Positions 48,285-60,574 of a DNA stretch of 64,000 nt are shown one piece after another. Source of the DNA: Corynespora cassiicola (taxonomy: Eukaryota > Ascomycota > Dothideomycetes > Pleosporales > Corynesporascaceae); NCBI GenBank assembly GCA_022059125.1, contig JAEUWY010000004.1, forward strand, positions 806,001 through 870,000. The letters are read 5' to 3'. The notes under the pieces are model-generated. The model did not search any database, had not been told where the DNA came from, and was given only the letters and a program-made list of their open reading frames with translations. A program made the position numbers and the translations under genes. How positions within the stretch are numbered: the first letter of the stretch is position 1; every line of letters starts with the position of its first letter.

Positions 48285-50607
48285 TTAAATACGTTATATT
48301 ATACAGAATCTAAATTGTATCTAATTTAGCTTACTTTATACTTTAGTAATAAGCGTATAAATTTACTAGTAAAAATATTTTTAACTTTTTATTTTTCTAC
48401 TTTATTAATTAGTACTCTAGTAAGTTTTAGAGCTTTTTATTCTAAAAGTAGATTACTTAGATTTTTATAAAAAATATCTAGTATAAATATATTATAAATT
48501 TTTAATTTAGGAGGTAGTTTAAAGCAGTATAAATAATCTACTTTTTCTAATACTTTAAAAAAACCTGTCTACTATTTAAATAGCTTTTAGCTTAGTTTTA
48601 TAAATATTAAATTTTTTATACTAAAATATACTTAATTTTTAATAGTTTAGTTTACTTAGTAACAGTAGAAGTTAACTTAAACTTATATTTATTTCTAAGC
48701 TTTTTTAAAGTTCTTTTTCGCAAGCTTTTATACTTTATATATTTATAAAATAAATACTAAAGTATTTTAGTAATTTAGTTTTTTCTAAAACTTAGAAAGT
48801 TTAAGTTTTTTCTAATACTAACTTTAATAAAGTTTAGAACTAAACAAAACTTAATATAAAATTATTTTTAAACTTATATATAGAAAAGTAAGTTAAGCGC
48901 GATTTATTAAAAGTAGAAATTTACTTTAGTTATTCTAATAGTAGTTTATAAATAGCCTTAGTTTTTAGTTAATATATTAGTTTATAATTTTAGTTTAACT
49001 ATTAGTTTTTTTATAGTAGACAGTAAATAGCTTAATTTTAACGCTAATAATATAACAGAATTTAAACTAAAAACTAGAAATAAACTGTAGTTCTCGGTCT
49101 AATATAATTATTTTTAAAATATATCTAAATTAATATATTTACTAAATAAATAGATAAGTTATACTACGTGCGTTAGTGTTTTTATAATATAAAATTAATA
49201 CAGCTTACTTAGAAAGTTAATTAATAATTACTAAAATCTAATTATAGCTAGTTTTATTACAAAAGAATTTTTTAAAGTTTATATAGAAGTATTATATAAA
49301 ACAGTTTAGAATAAAAAAAAAATAGATTTTTTTAGTAAAATAAATTTATTTTAAATATACTTATTAACAGATAAAGCAGTTCTGTATATATTACTTATAT
49401 AAGTTTTTTATATTTTTTTAGTAGTACTTTTAGGCTAATAGCTGGTAAGTTTTTATAGCGCTAAAATATACTAAAAAAATTTAGTTATAAGCTTTTTATA
49501 TTAAGCGTGTAATAAATATAAAGTTCTAAAAAATATATAATTAATATTAGTATAATATAAATTTATTATATATTTAGTACTAGTTAGAAAAGTTTTCGCA
49601 TTTTTTTATAAAACTTAATTAATTTTTTTTTAGAAAAGTATTAATAAATTTAAAAGAGTTAAAACTTATAAAGTTTTTTAGAAATATTGTATATACGTAA
49701 GCCACATACTTAGTCTAAACTTTAATATATTTTTAAACTAATTTAGTATTAATTTAAAAATTAAAATAATACAGTTTAATTAGCACGCGAAAACAGTTAT
49801 TTTACTATATAACTAAAAATTTTTTTATATTTTATTCGCAACAGCTAAGAATGTTAGCTTTAATATTATTTTTATTTAAAATATATTTAATTTAGAAGTT
49901 AAAAAGCGCTAGTTTTTCTGCCTATTTTACTTATCTAGTATTTAAAATTTTAGTTATTATAAAGTATTCTAGCAACTTATAATTAGAATATATCTAAATC
50001 TAATACTTTATAAAAAAAAAATTAGCTCGCTATTTCTAAAAAGCAGTAATAATAGTAAAAAGTTTTTTATTATATATTTTTTAGTTAAGCTTAGAACCGG
50101 ATAAAGTTTTACTATAAAAAGTATATAAATACTAATTTCTGTTAGTATATTACTAAAACTGTACACCTGTAATAGCGCTATTAAATATATTAGTTTTTAA
50201 TTTTATAAATAGTTTAAAATTAAAATAATAAAAAGTTAAAATAAAAAAAAAAAAGTTTTTTAAAGTTTTAAATACCTAGTTATATTTTTAGATCTATTTA
50301 AAAAATATAGCAGAGTTTTAAAATATACTAATTAGTAGAATAATATAAAAATATTTTAGTATAAATTATTAGTAGAAGTTAGTAAATTTAAAAAAAAACT
50401 TTACTTCTGTAACAGTAGTAGATTAAATCTAGTTCTATAAAACTTTAATTTTTTTTAAATTTACTTTTAGTTTTTAGTTAGTTAAAATATATTTTAAGTA
50501 TTAAGTATATTTTATATAGAATTTAGATTTAGTTATATCTACTTATAGTTTAGCTTAACGTAGTTATTCTAAAACAGTTTTAATATACTAAATATAAATT
50601 TATTTAT

Positions 50608-50650
50608 TTTTAGAGTAGATAAAAATATTATCTAGATATACGATGTAGAA
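50608..50650 (-). pseudogene. Reverse transcriptase YLDD remnant of the old element
   Basis: The minus strand at about 50648-50616 reads F-Y-I-V-Y-L-D-N-I-F-I. It aligns by position and spelling with the YLDDILVF catalytic segment of the intact nearby element. The second catalytic Asp is Asn (GAT to AAT), a RIP-type transition. The surrounding 100 bp also tracks the intact pol sequence with C to T and G to A changes. Confidence 0.7.
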
Positions 50651-53531
50651 GTTATTAAAATAGTTAATTAAAACGTTATTTATATATTACTAGAAAGTAG
50701 CTAGTCTATTACATAACTTAAATAAAAAAATTTTACATTTATATATTCTGTATTATATCTAAAAAATAATATATTTTTTACTATTAAAATTTATTTAAAT
50801 TTTATTAAATACAGCGTAAATATCTAATTTTATAAAAATTTTAGCTTTACTAAACTTTACTAAAAATTTATCTATTCTAAATATTAAATAGATATCTTTT
50901 CTAGTTAAAGCGTTTAGTTTATAATAGTTAACGTATATTTTAAGTTTTCTATTTACTTTATAAATATACAGAATAAATAATATAAAAAAGCTCTAACTCT
51001 ATTTAATAAAACTGTATTATAGTTAGATTATTATAAACTTTTAAATAGTTTTAAGTTTTTTAAAATTCTACTTATATAAAAAACTATAGCTATTTAAAAA
51101 AAATTTAGTAAAAATAATTTTATAGTTATAGAGTTAGTAGAGCGGAAAATAGAGTGCGGTCTTAGAATTAAATATATTCTAGTATATTTAATATATAGAA
51201 AGAAGTTAGAACAGTACTAGAACTACAGTATTCTAAATTCTAAAAAAAAAGTTTTTAATTAGTTAGTTAATTTTAAAAATAGTTATTATAAAAAATTTAT
51301 TTTTAAGTTATTTTATTTAGAAATAAAAAGTATTAGCTAAGATAGCAGCTATTTAAAAACTTTAACTAAATTTAGAATCTAATTAAAAATTAGTTAAAAA
51401 AAAATATTTAAGCTAAAAAAGTTTTAGTTTTTAAAGTTAATACAGATAAGTTTTTAGACTTTAATAGTATCTAATTTAGTTAGTTTTCTAAAAAGCGTTT
51501 TTTTAAAAAATATTTTACTCTGTACTTTAGCTAGTAAATAGTTAATATAAGTATTAAAGTATAAATAGAGTAAATATATATAAAAGTAGGTATTAAGAGG
51601 GTTAGATAATCCGGTTATATTCCGTGTCTAGTTTAAATTTAAATTTTTTTATTTATTTTAAACTAATAATATAGTTCTAGAATCTAAAGTTAAAAATAAT
51701 AAAAAAGTAATTTAGAATTATACGTCTATTTAGGCGAAAATAAAAATAAATATAATAAATAGCTAAAAATTTAATTAAATTTTAGAAGCTGCGTACTTTA
51801 ACTTTATATAATAGTTTTTAAATAGGTATTTAAAAAATACAGGCTAAAAATACTGTAATAGAAGTATTAATAAATAAAAATTTTTATACGCCGGTATTAA
51901 TAAAAAAATATAAATAAATTCTAAATCTGTTAAAATAGAGAACAGAAAATATTTAAAAATAATAGTTTTTTAATAAGTTTAATAGGTTTATATTAAATAG
52001 ATTATACTTACTATAATTTAAAGCAGAAAATTTTTCTAAACGTTCTTATTTTCTAGTTAGACTAAATTTAGTTTATTAAAGTTAATTGCGTTTTTAAATT
52101 AGTTATATAAATTATTATTAATAGTAATTTAGTTTATTTAAAGGGAATTGCAGTCGCGCGCGAAATAGCCTAGCTTACTATATTAGTAGTAGTTTTTTTT
52201 TATAGCTAGAGTTAGATTAAATAGCTTACTATTTTTATATTAATATAGTATTTATAAATCTGCTTAAGTAGTATATAAGTAAATAGTTTTTTTTTTTTTA
52301 TAGGTGCTGCGGATAGGCTAGATATCTTCTAATTTTTTAAAATTTTATTTAATAGAAAACTGTAGTTGCTTTTTCTATTTTTACTAATAATAGATATAAA
52401 GTTATTTTAGCGCTCTATATTATAGACAGAAAAATATTTTACTATATTATTAAAAGAGTTATTTTATAGAAATTTAAATTTAAAATTTAAAACTCGCAGG
52501 GCTAAAGTAATTTTTTTTTATAAGTAAAAAAATTAATTTTTTTTTTATACTCTGCTTTTAATAGTAGTAGATAAAAATTAAACTTTAAAAGTAGAAAAAG
52601 GTTTTTTTTATTCTATCTGCAATTAATAAAAAGCAACTTAATTTTCTATTTTTTTATTTTTTAAAATAAAGTATAATTTTAAAAAATTAAGTATTTTCTC
52701 TACGTTAAAAAACTATTTTAAAAAATTATTAGCTAAGTAACAGAGCTTTAAGTATTTTTAAACTAGTTCTAATATATATTTCTAGACTTCCGCTATATAA
52801 GCTTACTTAGTAGAATAATAGTTTTAATTAATATTAAAATAATTTTAAATAGAGGCTAGCTATTATAAAAAAGTAACGGTTTTTTTATTACTAAAAAACT
52901 TAATTTTAAAAATCTACTTAAATAATTTTAGCTAAACTAAAATTAAAAGTAACTTAAATAGTTATTAGATATAAATTAATAATAATAGTTTAGGCTATTT
53001 TTTTTAGTAGAAAGAAAAATTTACAGCAGCAGTTTTAAGTTCTAATATTTTAGCTTATAACTATAAAATTTTAATTTCTGTTAGTATAAAGTAGAAATCG
53101 CTGTTATTAGGTTAGAGTAAAAATTTAGTAAATTTTAAATTATTATTAAAAAATTAGAGCTGTTCTCGCAGTCTACTTAATTTTTAAATAATATTTTTTT
53201 AAAATATATTTAGTAAATATATAGAGCCAGATATTAATAGTTAGAATTAATTTTAGTAAGTTTTTAGTAGTTATTTAATTTCTATTTTAGCGCATAACGC
53301 GTTTTTTTAAAAAATAATTTAACTTATATAAAAGTAGAAGTTCTAAATTTAAAAGTTTTAGTTATTAAAAAATCTAAAAAATTTTAATTTTACTAAAAGT
53401 TAAAAACGTACGTAGTAATTTAAAACGAATCTAGTCTAATACGTGTACTATCTAGTTGTACTTTTTTTTATAATAAATAAAAAAGTAATATTTTTAAGCT
53501 GTTACTAGTAAAAAGTAGTTTAAAAATATAA

Positions 53532-53892
53532 TATAAGAATACAGAGCGACTTATCTTTAATACAGCTTAAATACTACTTAAAATAAAAATTTATAAAACT
53601 AAAAAATAATTATAAATTAGAACTTATAAGTTTTATATAAAAAAATATTTCTAAATTACAGAATTATCTAAAACTATTATAATTTTTTATAGTTTTCTCC
53701 CAGCGCCTATTCTAAATTTAGTTTAGTTTTTTTTTTAGTTATTATAAAAAAGTATAAAAAAATAAGAAATTAGAGTTAAGTTAGAGCTATATTAGAAGTC
53801 AGAGGCTGAAAATTAGATATAAAGTTCTAAATTACGTGCGCGATACTTAGAAGTAAATATATTTAAACTTTATATAAATAAAGTTTGTTACA
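53532..53892 (-). repeat. 5' LTR of the old retrotransposon
   Basis: This is 361 bp, the same length as its partner, with differences concentrated at transition sites. The GTATA target duplication follows directly at 53893. Confidence 0.85.
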
Positions 53893-55474
53893 GTATATAA
53901 TATAGCTAATTAGTTACTTACTAAGTAAAAAGCAGACTACGTTAGTATTAAATAGCTTAATAACTTTATTAAGCGTTAGCTAAACTTTTAAGTTTAATTA
54001 ATCTGCTAGCAGAATTGCTAGCAGATTCTATATAAAAATTCTAAAATTATATATTTTTAGTTTAAACTACTGCATCGTATAAAAAAAAATATAGTATTAT
54101 TAATAAAAATATATATAACTTTAATAAAACAGGCTTTATAATAAATACAATATTAGCTTAATTAGTAGTTATAATATTAAAAAAACAGAATTAATTTAAA
54201 AGTACTTAGCTAAATAATTAAAAATAAGTTATAGTAATTTAAAGAATTAACGCGTGCGGCTAGATAATTTTTTTTTTATTATTTTTATAGATAAGTACTA
54301 TTTTTAAGTATAGTATAAAAGTAATAATATTTTATTTAGCTAGTATATATCGCTTAACAAAACAGGCTAGACGATAAATAAGTTAAAAGTATATTAGTTA
54401 AAGTATTTTAATACTTATACGCAAAGCTGTACAGTAGAAATATACTAACTACTTATTATTAATAGCTATAAAAGCTATAACTTTTTAGCTTTTTAGAATC
54501 TCTGTAAAGTAAGTAAAATTATTACTTTTTATATATTTTTATATTTATTATACTTTTTTTAACTTTTTAATATAAAGTACTTCTCGCCTTTAAAACAGGC
54601 GTATAGTAATAAAATCTCTAGCTTAGCACGCAATTATATTAACTATATTAATAAAATTACTTTTTTGCTAGCTTTTAAAAAAACTTTTAAATAATTTTTT
54701 ATAAAAAATAATATACGCGCGAGCTTCTAAAAAGTAGAAATAGTTTTTTATAATTTAAAAGTAGTATTATTAAAGTTTAATATAAAGCTACGTACGTCTA
54801 CGCTAGCTTTTTTTAAAACTACTTAATAAAAAGCTAAAATACTAAGTAACGCGTACAAGCTAGAAACTTAATTAATATTAATCTGTAATAAAATTAAAAG
54901 GTATAAAAATTTATTATCTGCTTTTATTATTAAAGCGTTTATTTAGTTTAATAAAAGTACTGTAATACTAATTTATAAAGTTATATTATTTTATATATAA
55001 GTTAAAAACTTTAAAAAAGCTAATAAAGCCGCTACGCAGCGTATAAAGTAAAAAAAAAAAAAATTAGTATAAAAAAATTTTAATAAAAGCTAAAAAAGCT
55101 AAAATTATAGCTTAAAAAGATATTAAAAAGTAATTAAATAAGAAAAAGTGTAAAAAAGTAGCTTATTTTAGTAGCAGCTAGCAGTTAAAAACACGCTGCA
55201 CGCACTGCAGAAAGTAAAATTATAACTTTTATATATATAAAATAATAGTATAACTATTCTAGTTACTTTTTATATTAAGTTATTACAGTATTTTTTTAAA
55301 GTAGTTATATAAGTAGATATGTGCGCTGGAGCAGTTAGAAAAAACAGCAACTCGCTTATTCTAGCGACTTACTTATTCTTTACATTATTACTATTTATAC
55401 TTATTATTCGTATTTATTATTTAGTTCTGGCTTAGTAAAGCTAAAAGAAAAAAACTTCTACAGCTTTTTAGATA

Positions 55475-55550
55475 GAATAAGTAAATAGTCTAGATAAGCG
55501 AGTAGCTATAATATAAAAAATAAGCAAGTCGAATAGATAAACGAGTTAGA
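55475..55550 (+). repeat. Extra TIR fragments of the Fot1/pogo-like family
   Basis: Two degenerate copies of the paired 17-bp sub-repeat follow each other (about 55475-55505 and 55521-55550; for example AATAAGCAAGTCGAATAG). They have the same orientation as the left end at 39535. They appear to be ends of further truncated elements. A related direct repeat also links 38929-38999 with 55421-55490. Confidence 0.45.
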
Positions 55551-55556
55551 TACTTA

Positions 55557-57541
55557 CAGTAGAGTAACACGAAAAAAACTCCCTCTAAAAAATAGTAATT
55601 TTTAAACATTAATAACTTTTTAACTAAACTAGCTATTAAAATAAAAAAAAAATTTAATAGAGATTTATTTAAGTTTTAGTATTGTTATTTAAAAAATAGA
55701 GCTTATATTAAAGTTTTAAAATTAGAATTAAGTTTAAAGTAAAAGTAAAAAAAATATATAAAATTAAGTGCTTAATTATTTTTTATTAATAAAATTATTT
55801 TAACTTTTTATTTTATACTAGCTATATTAAGCTTAGTATATATTACGTAAGTAAAAAACTAAAGCTATAAGTTTATATTTAGATTATAAAAAATTAAAGT
55901 TTAAAAAATAAGATTTTAATTATATAAGTATTATTATATAATAATAAGCTAGCTAAATTAGTATATAAATAAATATTTTAAAAATTTAAATCTAAATCTC
56001 TATTTTTTTTTAAATAAATTTAAAAAAAAATTTAAATTTTTAGATTATAAAACTAATACACCTATTATAACTATTTCTAATTTATTAAATAAATTTAGAA
56101 ATAGTATATATTATACTATAAAACGATTTAATAAAAAATATAAATTATTTAATAGTTTAAATAAAGCTAATAAAGAAAAAAAGTAAGCTTTTTTAAAAAA
56201 AATTTTATTAATAAAATTTAATTAAAAGCTCTAAAAAAAATAAAAAAATATTAATTAAAAATAATATAAAAGTATTTAGAAGAAGCTTATAAAAATATTT
56301 AAAAAAAATTATAGTACAAAAAATAGTACTAAAAAGCTTTATTTAAATAAAAAAAAAGCTAAAATAAAAATAAAATATATAAAAAAAAAATTAAAAAATT
56401 TAAAAAATATAAAAAATATAAATTTAAAAAAAATTATATTTTTTAATAAGTTAGTAATAGAAAAAAGTCTAAGTTCTAAACAGAAATATATTAAAAAAAA
56501 TAAAAGTATAGAAGCTGAATTAGCTTTTATAAAATTAAAAAAACTAAAATTATTTAAAAATTAATTATAATTTTTTTATTTAATTTTTTTTTTAAAAAAA
56601 TTTATATTAATTAAATTATAGCTTAAAATATTATTATATTAGTATAAAGAGCTATTTAGATAGAAGAAAAGTTAGAATTAGTGTTTATTAAAATATCTAA
56701 TTTTAAAAATAACTTTAATAATACAGATTATATATTAAAAGTATTAAAATTTATTCTTAAAGAATAAATAAAACCTAGTTATTTTATATACTTTTTTTAA
56801 CTTTTTAAATTAAATTTAATATATATATTAATTAGTTTATAAACTGAAAACTTTAATATAATAATTTAAAAATTTATACAGCTAAACTAGTTTTAAACTA
56901 GTTTAAAAAAAATTAAAATTAAAATATTTTAATATTTAGCTTATAGTCTAGATCTAATATATATAAAAAACGTTTAAGATATATTAAAAAATAATTTTAA
57001 AAAATTAAATTCTAATTTATTAGATAAAAAAATTATAGAAAAATTAATACTTTATTTATAAACTCTATAAATAAAAAATAGAATTTTATTTTATAAAAAA
57101 TAATAGATAATTATATATTATTTATATTTAGATATTAAAATACAGTTATTAAAGCTAACAGGTATTGTATAAAATACTAATAATTTTATCTTTTAAGTTT
57201 TTTTTTCTACTATTAACAATTCTTTTTAAAAAATAAAAAAATATTTTAAAAAAACTTGTTATAAATTTAAACTATATAGAATTTTATAATAATTAAATAA
57301 AAAATAAAATCTTTACGCTAAAAAAAAAAATTAACTTTTAATTTTATTTTTTTTCTCTATAATTTTACTTTAATTTCTAAAACTATAAAAATTTTATAAA
57401 CTAATTTTTTTTATTATATAATATAAACCTGTAAACTTCTTTAAAATTAATTTTTTTTTATTTTAATAACTAGTCTAATAAGAAAGTTATAGTAGTTTAA
57501 AAAGTATATCTTTTTAGTTTTTTTTTCGTGTCACCCCTCTG
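55557..57541. mobile_element. TIR transposon of about 2 kb, RIP-degraded
   Basis: The left end (CAGTAGAGTAACACGAAAAA at 55557) and the reverse complement of the right end (CAGAGGGGTGACACGAAAAA at 57541) are similar. They remain alignable for about 100 bp, including a shared TATTAAAATAAAAAAAA segment near position 80. TA flanks both sides (55555-55556 and 57542-57543). Size (1985 bp), TA target and TIRs fit a Tc1/mariner-type element. Its interior is too A/T-rich to recover a transposase frame. Confidence 0.65.
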
Positions 57542-57543
57542 TA

Positions 57544-58232
57544 ATAACTTAATAGTGTACGTAATAAATTAACAGTGCACTTTTTTCTAAATCTATAATT
57601 ACTACTACTTTTATACCCTATTCCGGTCGAGACCAAGCACAAAAAGAGCCTTTTATATAGTCTTCTAGCTTAATCTAGTTGCGTTAGTTTGCTATATAAG
57701 TACACAAATTGTATCTGTATAACACATCACTATAGGCGGGTAGGGTAATACAACGTTGAATCACGCAAGTAGGCTTAGCAAGACAGTTTCTAGCATAGCT
57801 AGAATAGTAGTCCGCAACAGAGTAGTGATGAGAATACTCTTCAATTGGGATTAGCGTGGGCTGACTATATAGTAATCAGATGCCGGTGGCGACAGCCAGA
57901 TGCATCTGCAAGTATTGTAGTTGCTGAGTCAGCGATGTAACAACGAACTGGACGATATCAACTGCGGATTTGCAGGGAGAATGGCTGACCCTTTCCTGCC
58001 AGGACCTTGTGTTGGAGACAATAATTTTGGATGTGATGGAGGAGGAAGTGGGGTAGTTACAAGGATGTCAACTTGGGTGATGTATAGACAATGAAGTATG
58101 ACGCCTCCTAACGCTACCCTGTTAGTCTAGTTGCAACCGAGATGCGCCCCACAACAAGGCAATCACCGAAATGCCATGTCGATTTATTAAGCTGCACGAG
58201 AAAAGATGACATGTATAGGTATACACCGCCAC
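57544..58232. other. Border sequence of mixed composition, no gene supported
   Basis: Composition returns to normal at about 57.6 kb. No long frame and no recognisable degraded gene is seen before the thioesterase-like remnant. Confidence 0.4.
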
Positions 58233-58799
58233 CTATCTACAGTCAACTCGTTGTAGCCCTCGGGCTCTCAAGGCCGCAATGAGCTTCTGCGAAAAGTTTG
58301 AAACGTGGTCTGGCCCGAGCATGGTATGATATGCACCACCAGAATGATGGAACCTAGGTTAAGTCTTGGAGGAAGCACGCCATCTGCTCAAATGCTCCTT
58401 TACCCATTCTTGTGATGCTGCTAGCGCATTTAAAGGGATGGCATGGAATACGGCAATCGTGCTCACTTGACCAGACAGCTCGTAGTCAACCGCAATACTT
58501 TGCAACCCAAACGCAATGTTTGTCCATTGAATGGGTTCAGTCTCTCCTAGACCTGGCTCACCCAGTCGACCCTGTCTCGTAGCCCCAAGTACCAGTTGAG
58601 TGCATTGTTGCGCATCTCTGCAAGGAAACTGTGAGAGTCGATGCCATCCTCATCCTATTTGGATGTGAGATCTAGACGCCAGGATAGATGGGGTGAGTAG
58701 GCAAATGTTCCAATTCATCTGCCACATGCGTGTTTTGATGTAGGGTGGCAGATTGAAACTACCCAGGAATTTCACTGATCCTTCGTCGGCAGCGTCGAG
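58233..58799 (-). pseudogene. Decayed thioesterase-like C-terminus of an NRPS-like gene
   Basis: Three minus-strand segments in different frames read as one decayed domain: KFLGSFNLPPYIKTRMWQMN (58799 downward), then FGLQSIAVDYELSGQVSTI...VFHAIPL ... WVKEHLSRW (58534 downward), then GGAYHTMLGPDHVSNF to a stop at 58233. From memory these strings resemble the C-terminal thioesterase/hydrolase part of fungal non-ribosomal-peptide-synthetase-like enzymes. That identification needs a search. Frameshifts and in-frame stops show it is dead, and its 5' part is missing where the oxidoreductase gene begins. Confidence 0.5.
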
Positions 58800-58889
58800 T
58801 TTTTTTCATCCAGTAGCACGCGGTCTCGGAATAATTTTACGTTCTTGTGTTTTTTTTAACGTTTTGCTGGGGCGGAGGGAATGGCTGGT

Positions 58890-60297
58890 CTAAGCCTTAG
58901 GCGGCGGCCGAGGCGTTTGGCCTCGACCCATGCCTTGTATTTGTTTCGTATAATACGTCTACTTGTAGTCAGCAAGTGGAGCAAAAGAGAAATTTTTCCA
59001 AAAAAAAAAAGATTTATGAGAAGGGCACTCACAACGTCGTACCCTAAATTGATCAATCTGACCCCCAATGCCTTCACCAGCCAGGGCGGATTGACCTTAT
59101 TCAATTCGAGCGTCGCATCCTCATCCTTGATCTTCTCATTCAGTATAGTTTCCTTAGGCCAGTGGGGATAGACGGCTGCAGGGCGCGCCAGTCCTATCAA
59201 ATCACAGGCATTGCTCTCCAGCGTGTCCCGCATGCCTTTGCGAGTCCTGAAACCGCCAGTCACCATAAGCACAACGCTGGGAAATCGGTCCCGCACCGCA
59301 CTGGCATAGTCTAGAAAAAAGGCCTCGCGCTCCAGCGTCCGAGCAGACTTGGTGTCATACCCCTTGAACATGCTCATGTCCTCAAAGGAACCGCCGCTGA
59401 TCTCAACGAAGTCGATTTGCTCGTTTCCGATGAGGCCAAATTGCTCTAAGCTCTCTTCAAGATTATCCGAGCCACCGACGTCAACAGAGTTAAGCTTAAT
59501 TCCCACACAAAAAGATGCTGGAACTTCTTTTCTAATTGCTCGGATAACGTCGATAATAATTTTTGCGCGTTTAGCGGCGGTGCCTCCGTAATCATCAGTC
59601 CGAATGTTTATCTTAGGAGAGAGGAACTGCGAGAGGAGATAACCGTGCGCGCCGTGTAATTCGATGCCTTTAAACCCCGACTCGTACGCTAGCTTCGCAG
59701 CCGTCACAAACTGTTGAACTACCTCTTTAATCTCGGCCTTAGACATTTCTTTCGGGACGCCAAAAATAAGCTTCTGCAAAAGGCGTTCTAAGTAGCCGTT
59801 CCCTATTGAGAGAGGTATAGGCGAGGGCGCAATGTTTTTTCTAAAAAGCCCACGTTCGCCCCCTAAAGCTTGCCGGCCGGGATGAACCAGCTGCACGATA
59901 GTAGGAGTGCCATCTTTTTGAGAAGCTGATGCCCATCGTTTCCATGAATCTCTGGTAGTGTCCGTAATTTGGGGATTAATGATAACCGAAGAGTCATTGC
60001 CGACATAGAATGATGAAACTTCAACGTTGCCTGGGCAATGTCAGTAAATTCTAAACAGAATAAAGGGCAACATGCCAGTGAGGATCCCTCCCCAGCCTCC
60101 AAATGCCCACTCAGTGTAAGCCTTGAAGTAATTCTCTCCAGGGTTCTGTTTATCAGCCATGGTCTCGGCCATTGCGGCCTATCACGGTCAGTATGCTTGT
60201 CGCACATCGGGAGTATCACGTGACGTACCTTGACAAGGCGGTTGGGAAAGACCAAGCCACTGGGAGTGGTGATTGGCGAATCTAGTGTAGCGGCCAT
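58890..60297 (-). CDS. NADH:flavin oxidoreductase, old yellow enzyme family
   Basis: I rebuilt a four-exon gene of 412 residues: 60297-60229, 60178-60076, 60030-59033 and 58958-58890. The second intron (60075-60031, 45 nt) starts with GC instead of GT (GCATGT...CAG). Using it restores a continuous frame from GGILTG into NVEVSSFYVGND. The protein has the FMN-binding TIM-barrel motifs: TPSGLVFPNRLVKAAMAE at the N-terminus, VQLVHPGRQ, ELHGAHGYLLSQFLSP with catalytic His, and a C-terminal VTGGFRTRKGM and DLIGLARP phosphate-binding segment. It ends with the family-typical QIQGMGRGQTP tail, supporting the last intron (59032-58959). Members reduce activated alkenes or other substrates with NAD(P)H, and the substrate here is unknown. 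It lies beside the dead NRPS-like fragment, so a lost secondary-metabolite cluster is possible. Confidence 0.85.
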
Positions 60298-60570
60298 GAT
60301 GTGTGGAATAAAGACTACTCTACGCTGCGGGTATCTCGAAGAGTGCAGGCAAAGAAGACGTGTGCTAGTAGACCGACCGTAGCAGAACCGGACTGTGGTA
60401 GTATATATACTTAGGTTAGCAAAGAGCCGGGCCGAAGCACTAACAACAGAGTTTGAAACACAGAGCTTTCTGGTTTGATCAAGCACTCGCCCGCTGAGCT
60501 AAACAAGGCGCGGACAGGGGCTCCGCACTGCCGGGGAAATCTTGCAAATCATTCTGGTGGAGCTCTAACT
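60298..60570. promoter_or_regulatory. Upstream region of the oxidoreductase gene
   Basis: A TATATATA tract (about 60402-60409) lies about 105 bp before the ATG on the gene's own strand. The interval ends at the transposon TIR. Confidence 0.4.
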
Positions 60571-60574
60571 AATA

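Larger units (their letters stand above)
39892..53892 (-). mobile_element. Old Ty3/gypsy-type LTR retrotransposon, RIP-degraded, itself split
   Basis: Two direct repeats of 361 bp (39892-40252 and 53532-53892) differ mainly by A/G and T/C transitions. They are flanked by the same 5-bp duplication, GTATA (39887-39891 and 53893-53897). Without the young insertion the element is about 7.2 kb. A reverse transcriptase remnant on the minus strand near 50.63 kb shows it reads leftward, so the 5' LTR is the right one. No frame is open and the element is dead. Confidence 0.85.
39535..55385 (+). mobile_element. Fot1/pogo-like TIR element, RIP-degraded, split by LTR element
   Basis: The left end at 39535 (ATGTAAAAGATAAGC...) is the near-perfect reverse complement of the right end at 55385 (...TTACTTATTCTTTACAT). 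The two inverted ends are about 38 bp and each is flanked by TA (39533-39534 and 55386-55387). Removing the nested LTR element and its target duplication (14006 bp) leaves about 1845 bp, the normal size of Fot1/pogo (Tc1-mariner) elements. Each end holds two 17-bp sub-repeats (ATAAGCAAGTCGCTAGA, then ATAAGCGAGTCGCCGCC). The right half (53.9-55.3 kb) is too degraded to read as a transposase by eye. Confidence 0.7.
37132..57541. repeat. AT-rich, RIP-like transposon block
   Basis: Outside the intact retrotransposon (41474-48284) this block is almost entirely A and T. It has very few CA or TG dinucleotides, abundant TA, and no open frame over 60 codons. This is what repeat-induced point mutation (C to T, chiefly at CpA) leaves in fungal repeats. 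The identifiable parts are a TIR fragment at the left edge, a Fot1/pogo-like element, an old LTR retrotransposon inside it, the young retrotransposon inside that, and a TIR element of about 2 kb at the right edge. TA dinucleotides flank both block edges (37130-37131 and 57542-57543). Confidence 0.9.

Noticed and set aside
55350..55503. 154-bp MITE with 29-bp inverted arms
   Set aside because: The left arm is better explained as the right TIR of the Fot1-like element ending at 55385. The right arm is a fragment of another TIR copy.
37132..57541. One single giant DNA transposon spanning the block
   Set aside because: The matching edge TIRs tempted this reading. A third copy of the same end at 55557 makes a separate element of about 2 kb on the right, plus a fragment on the left, the simpler explanation.
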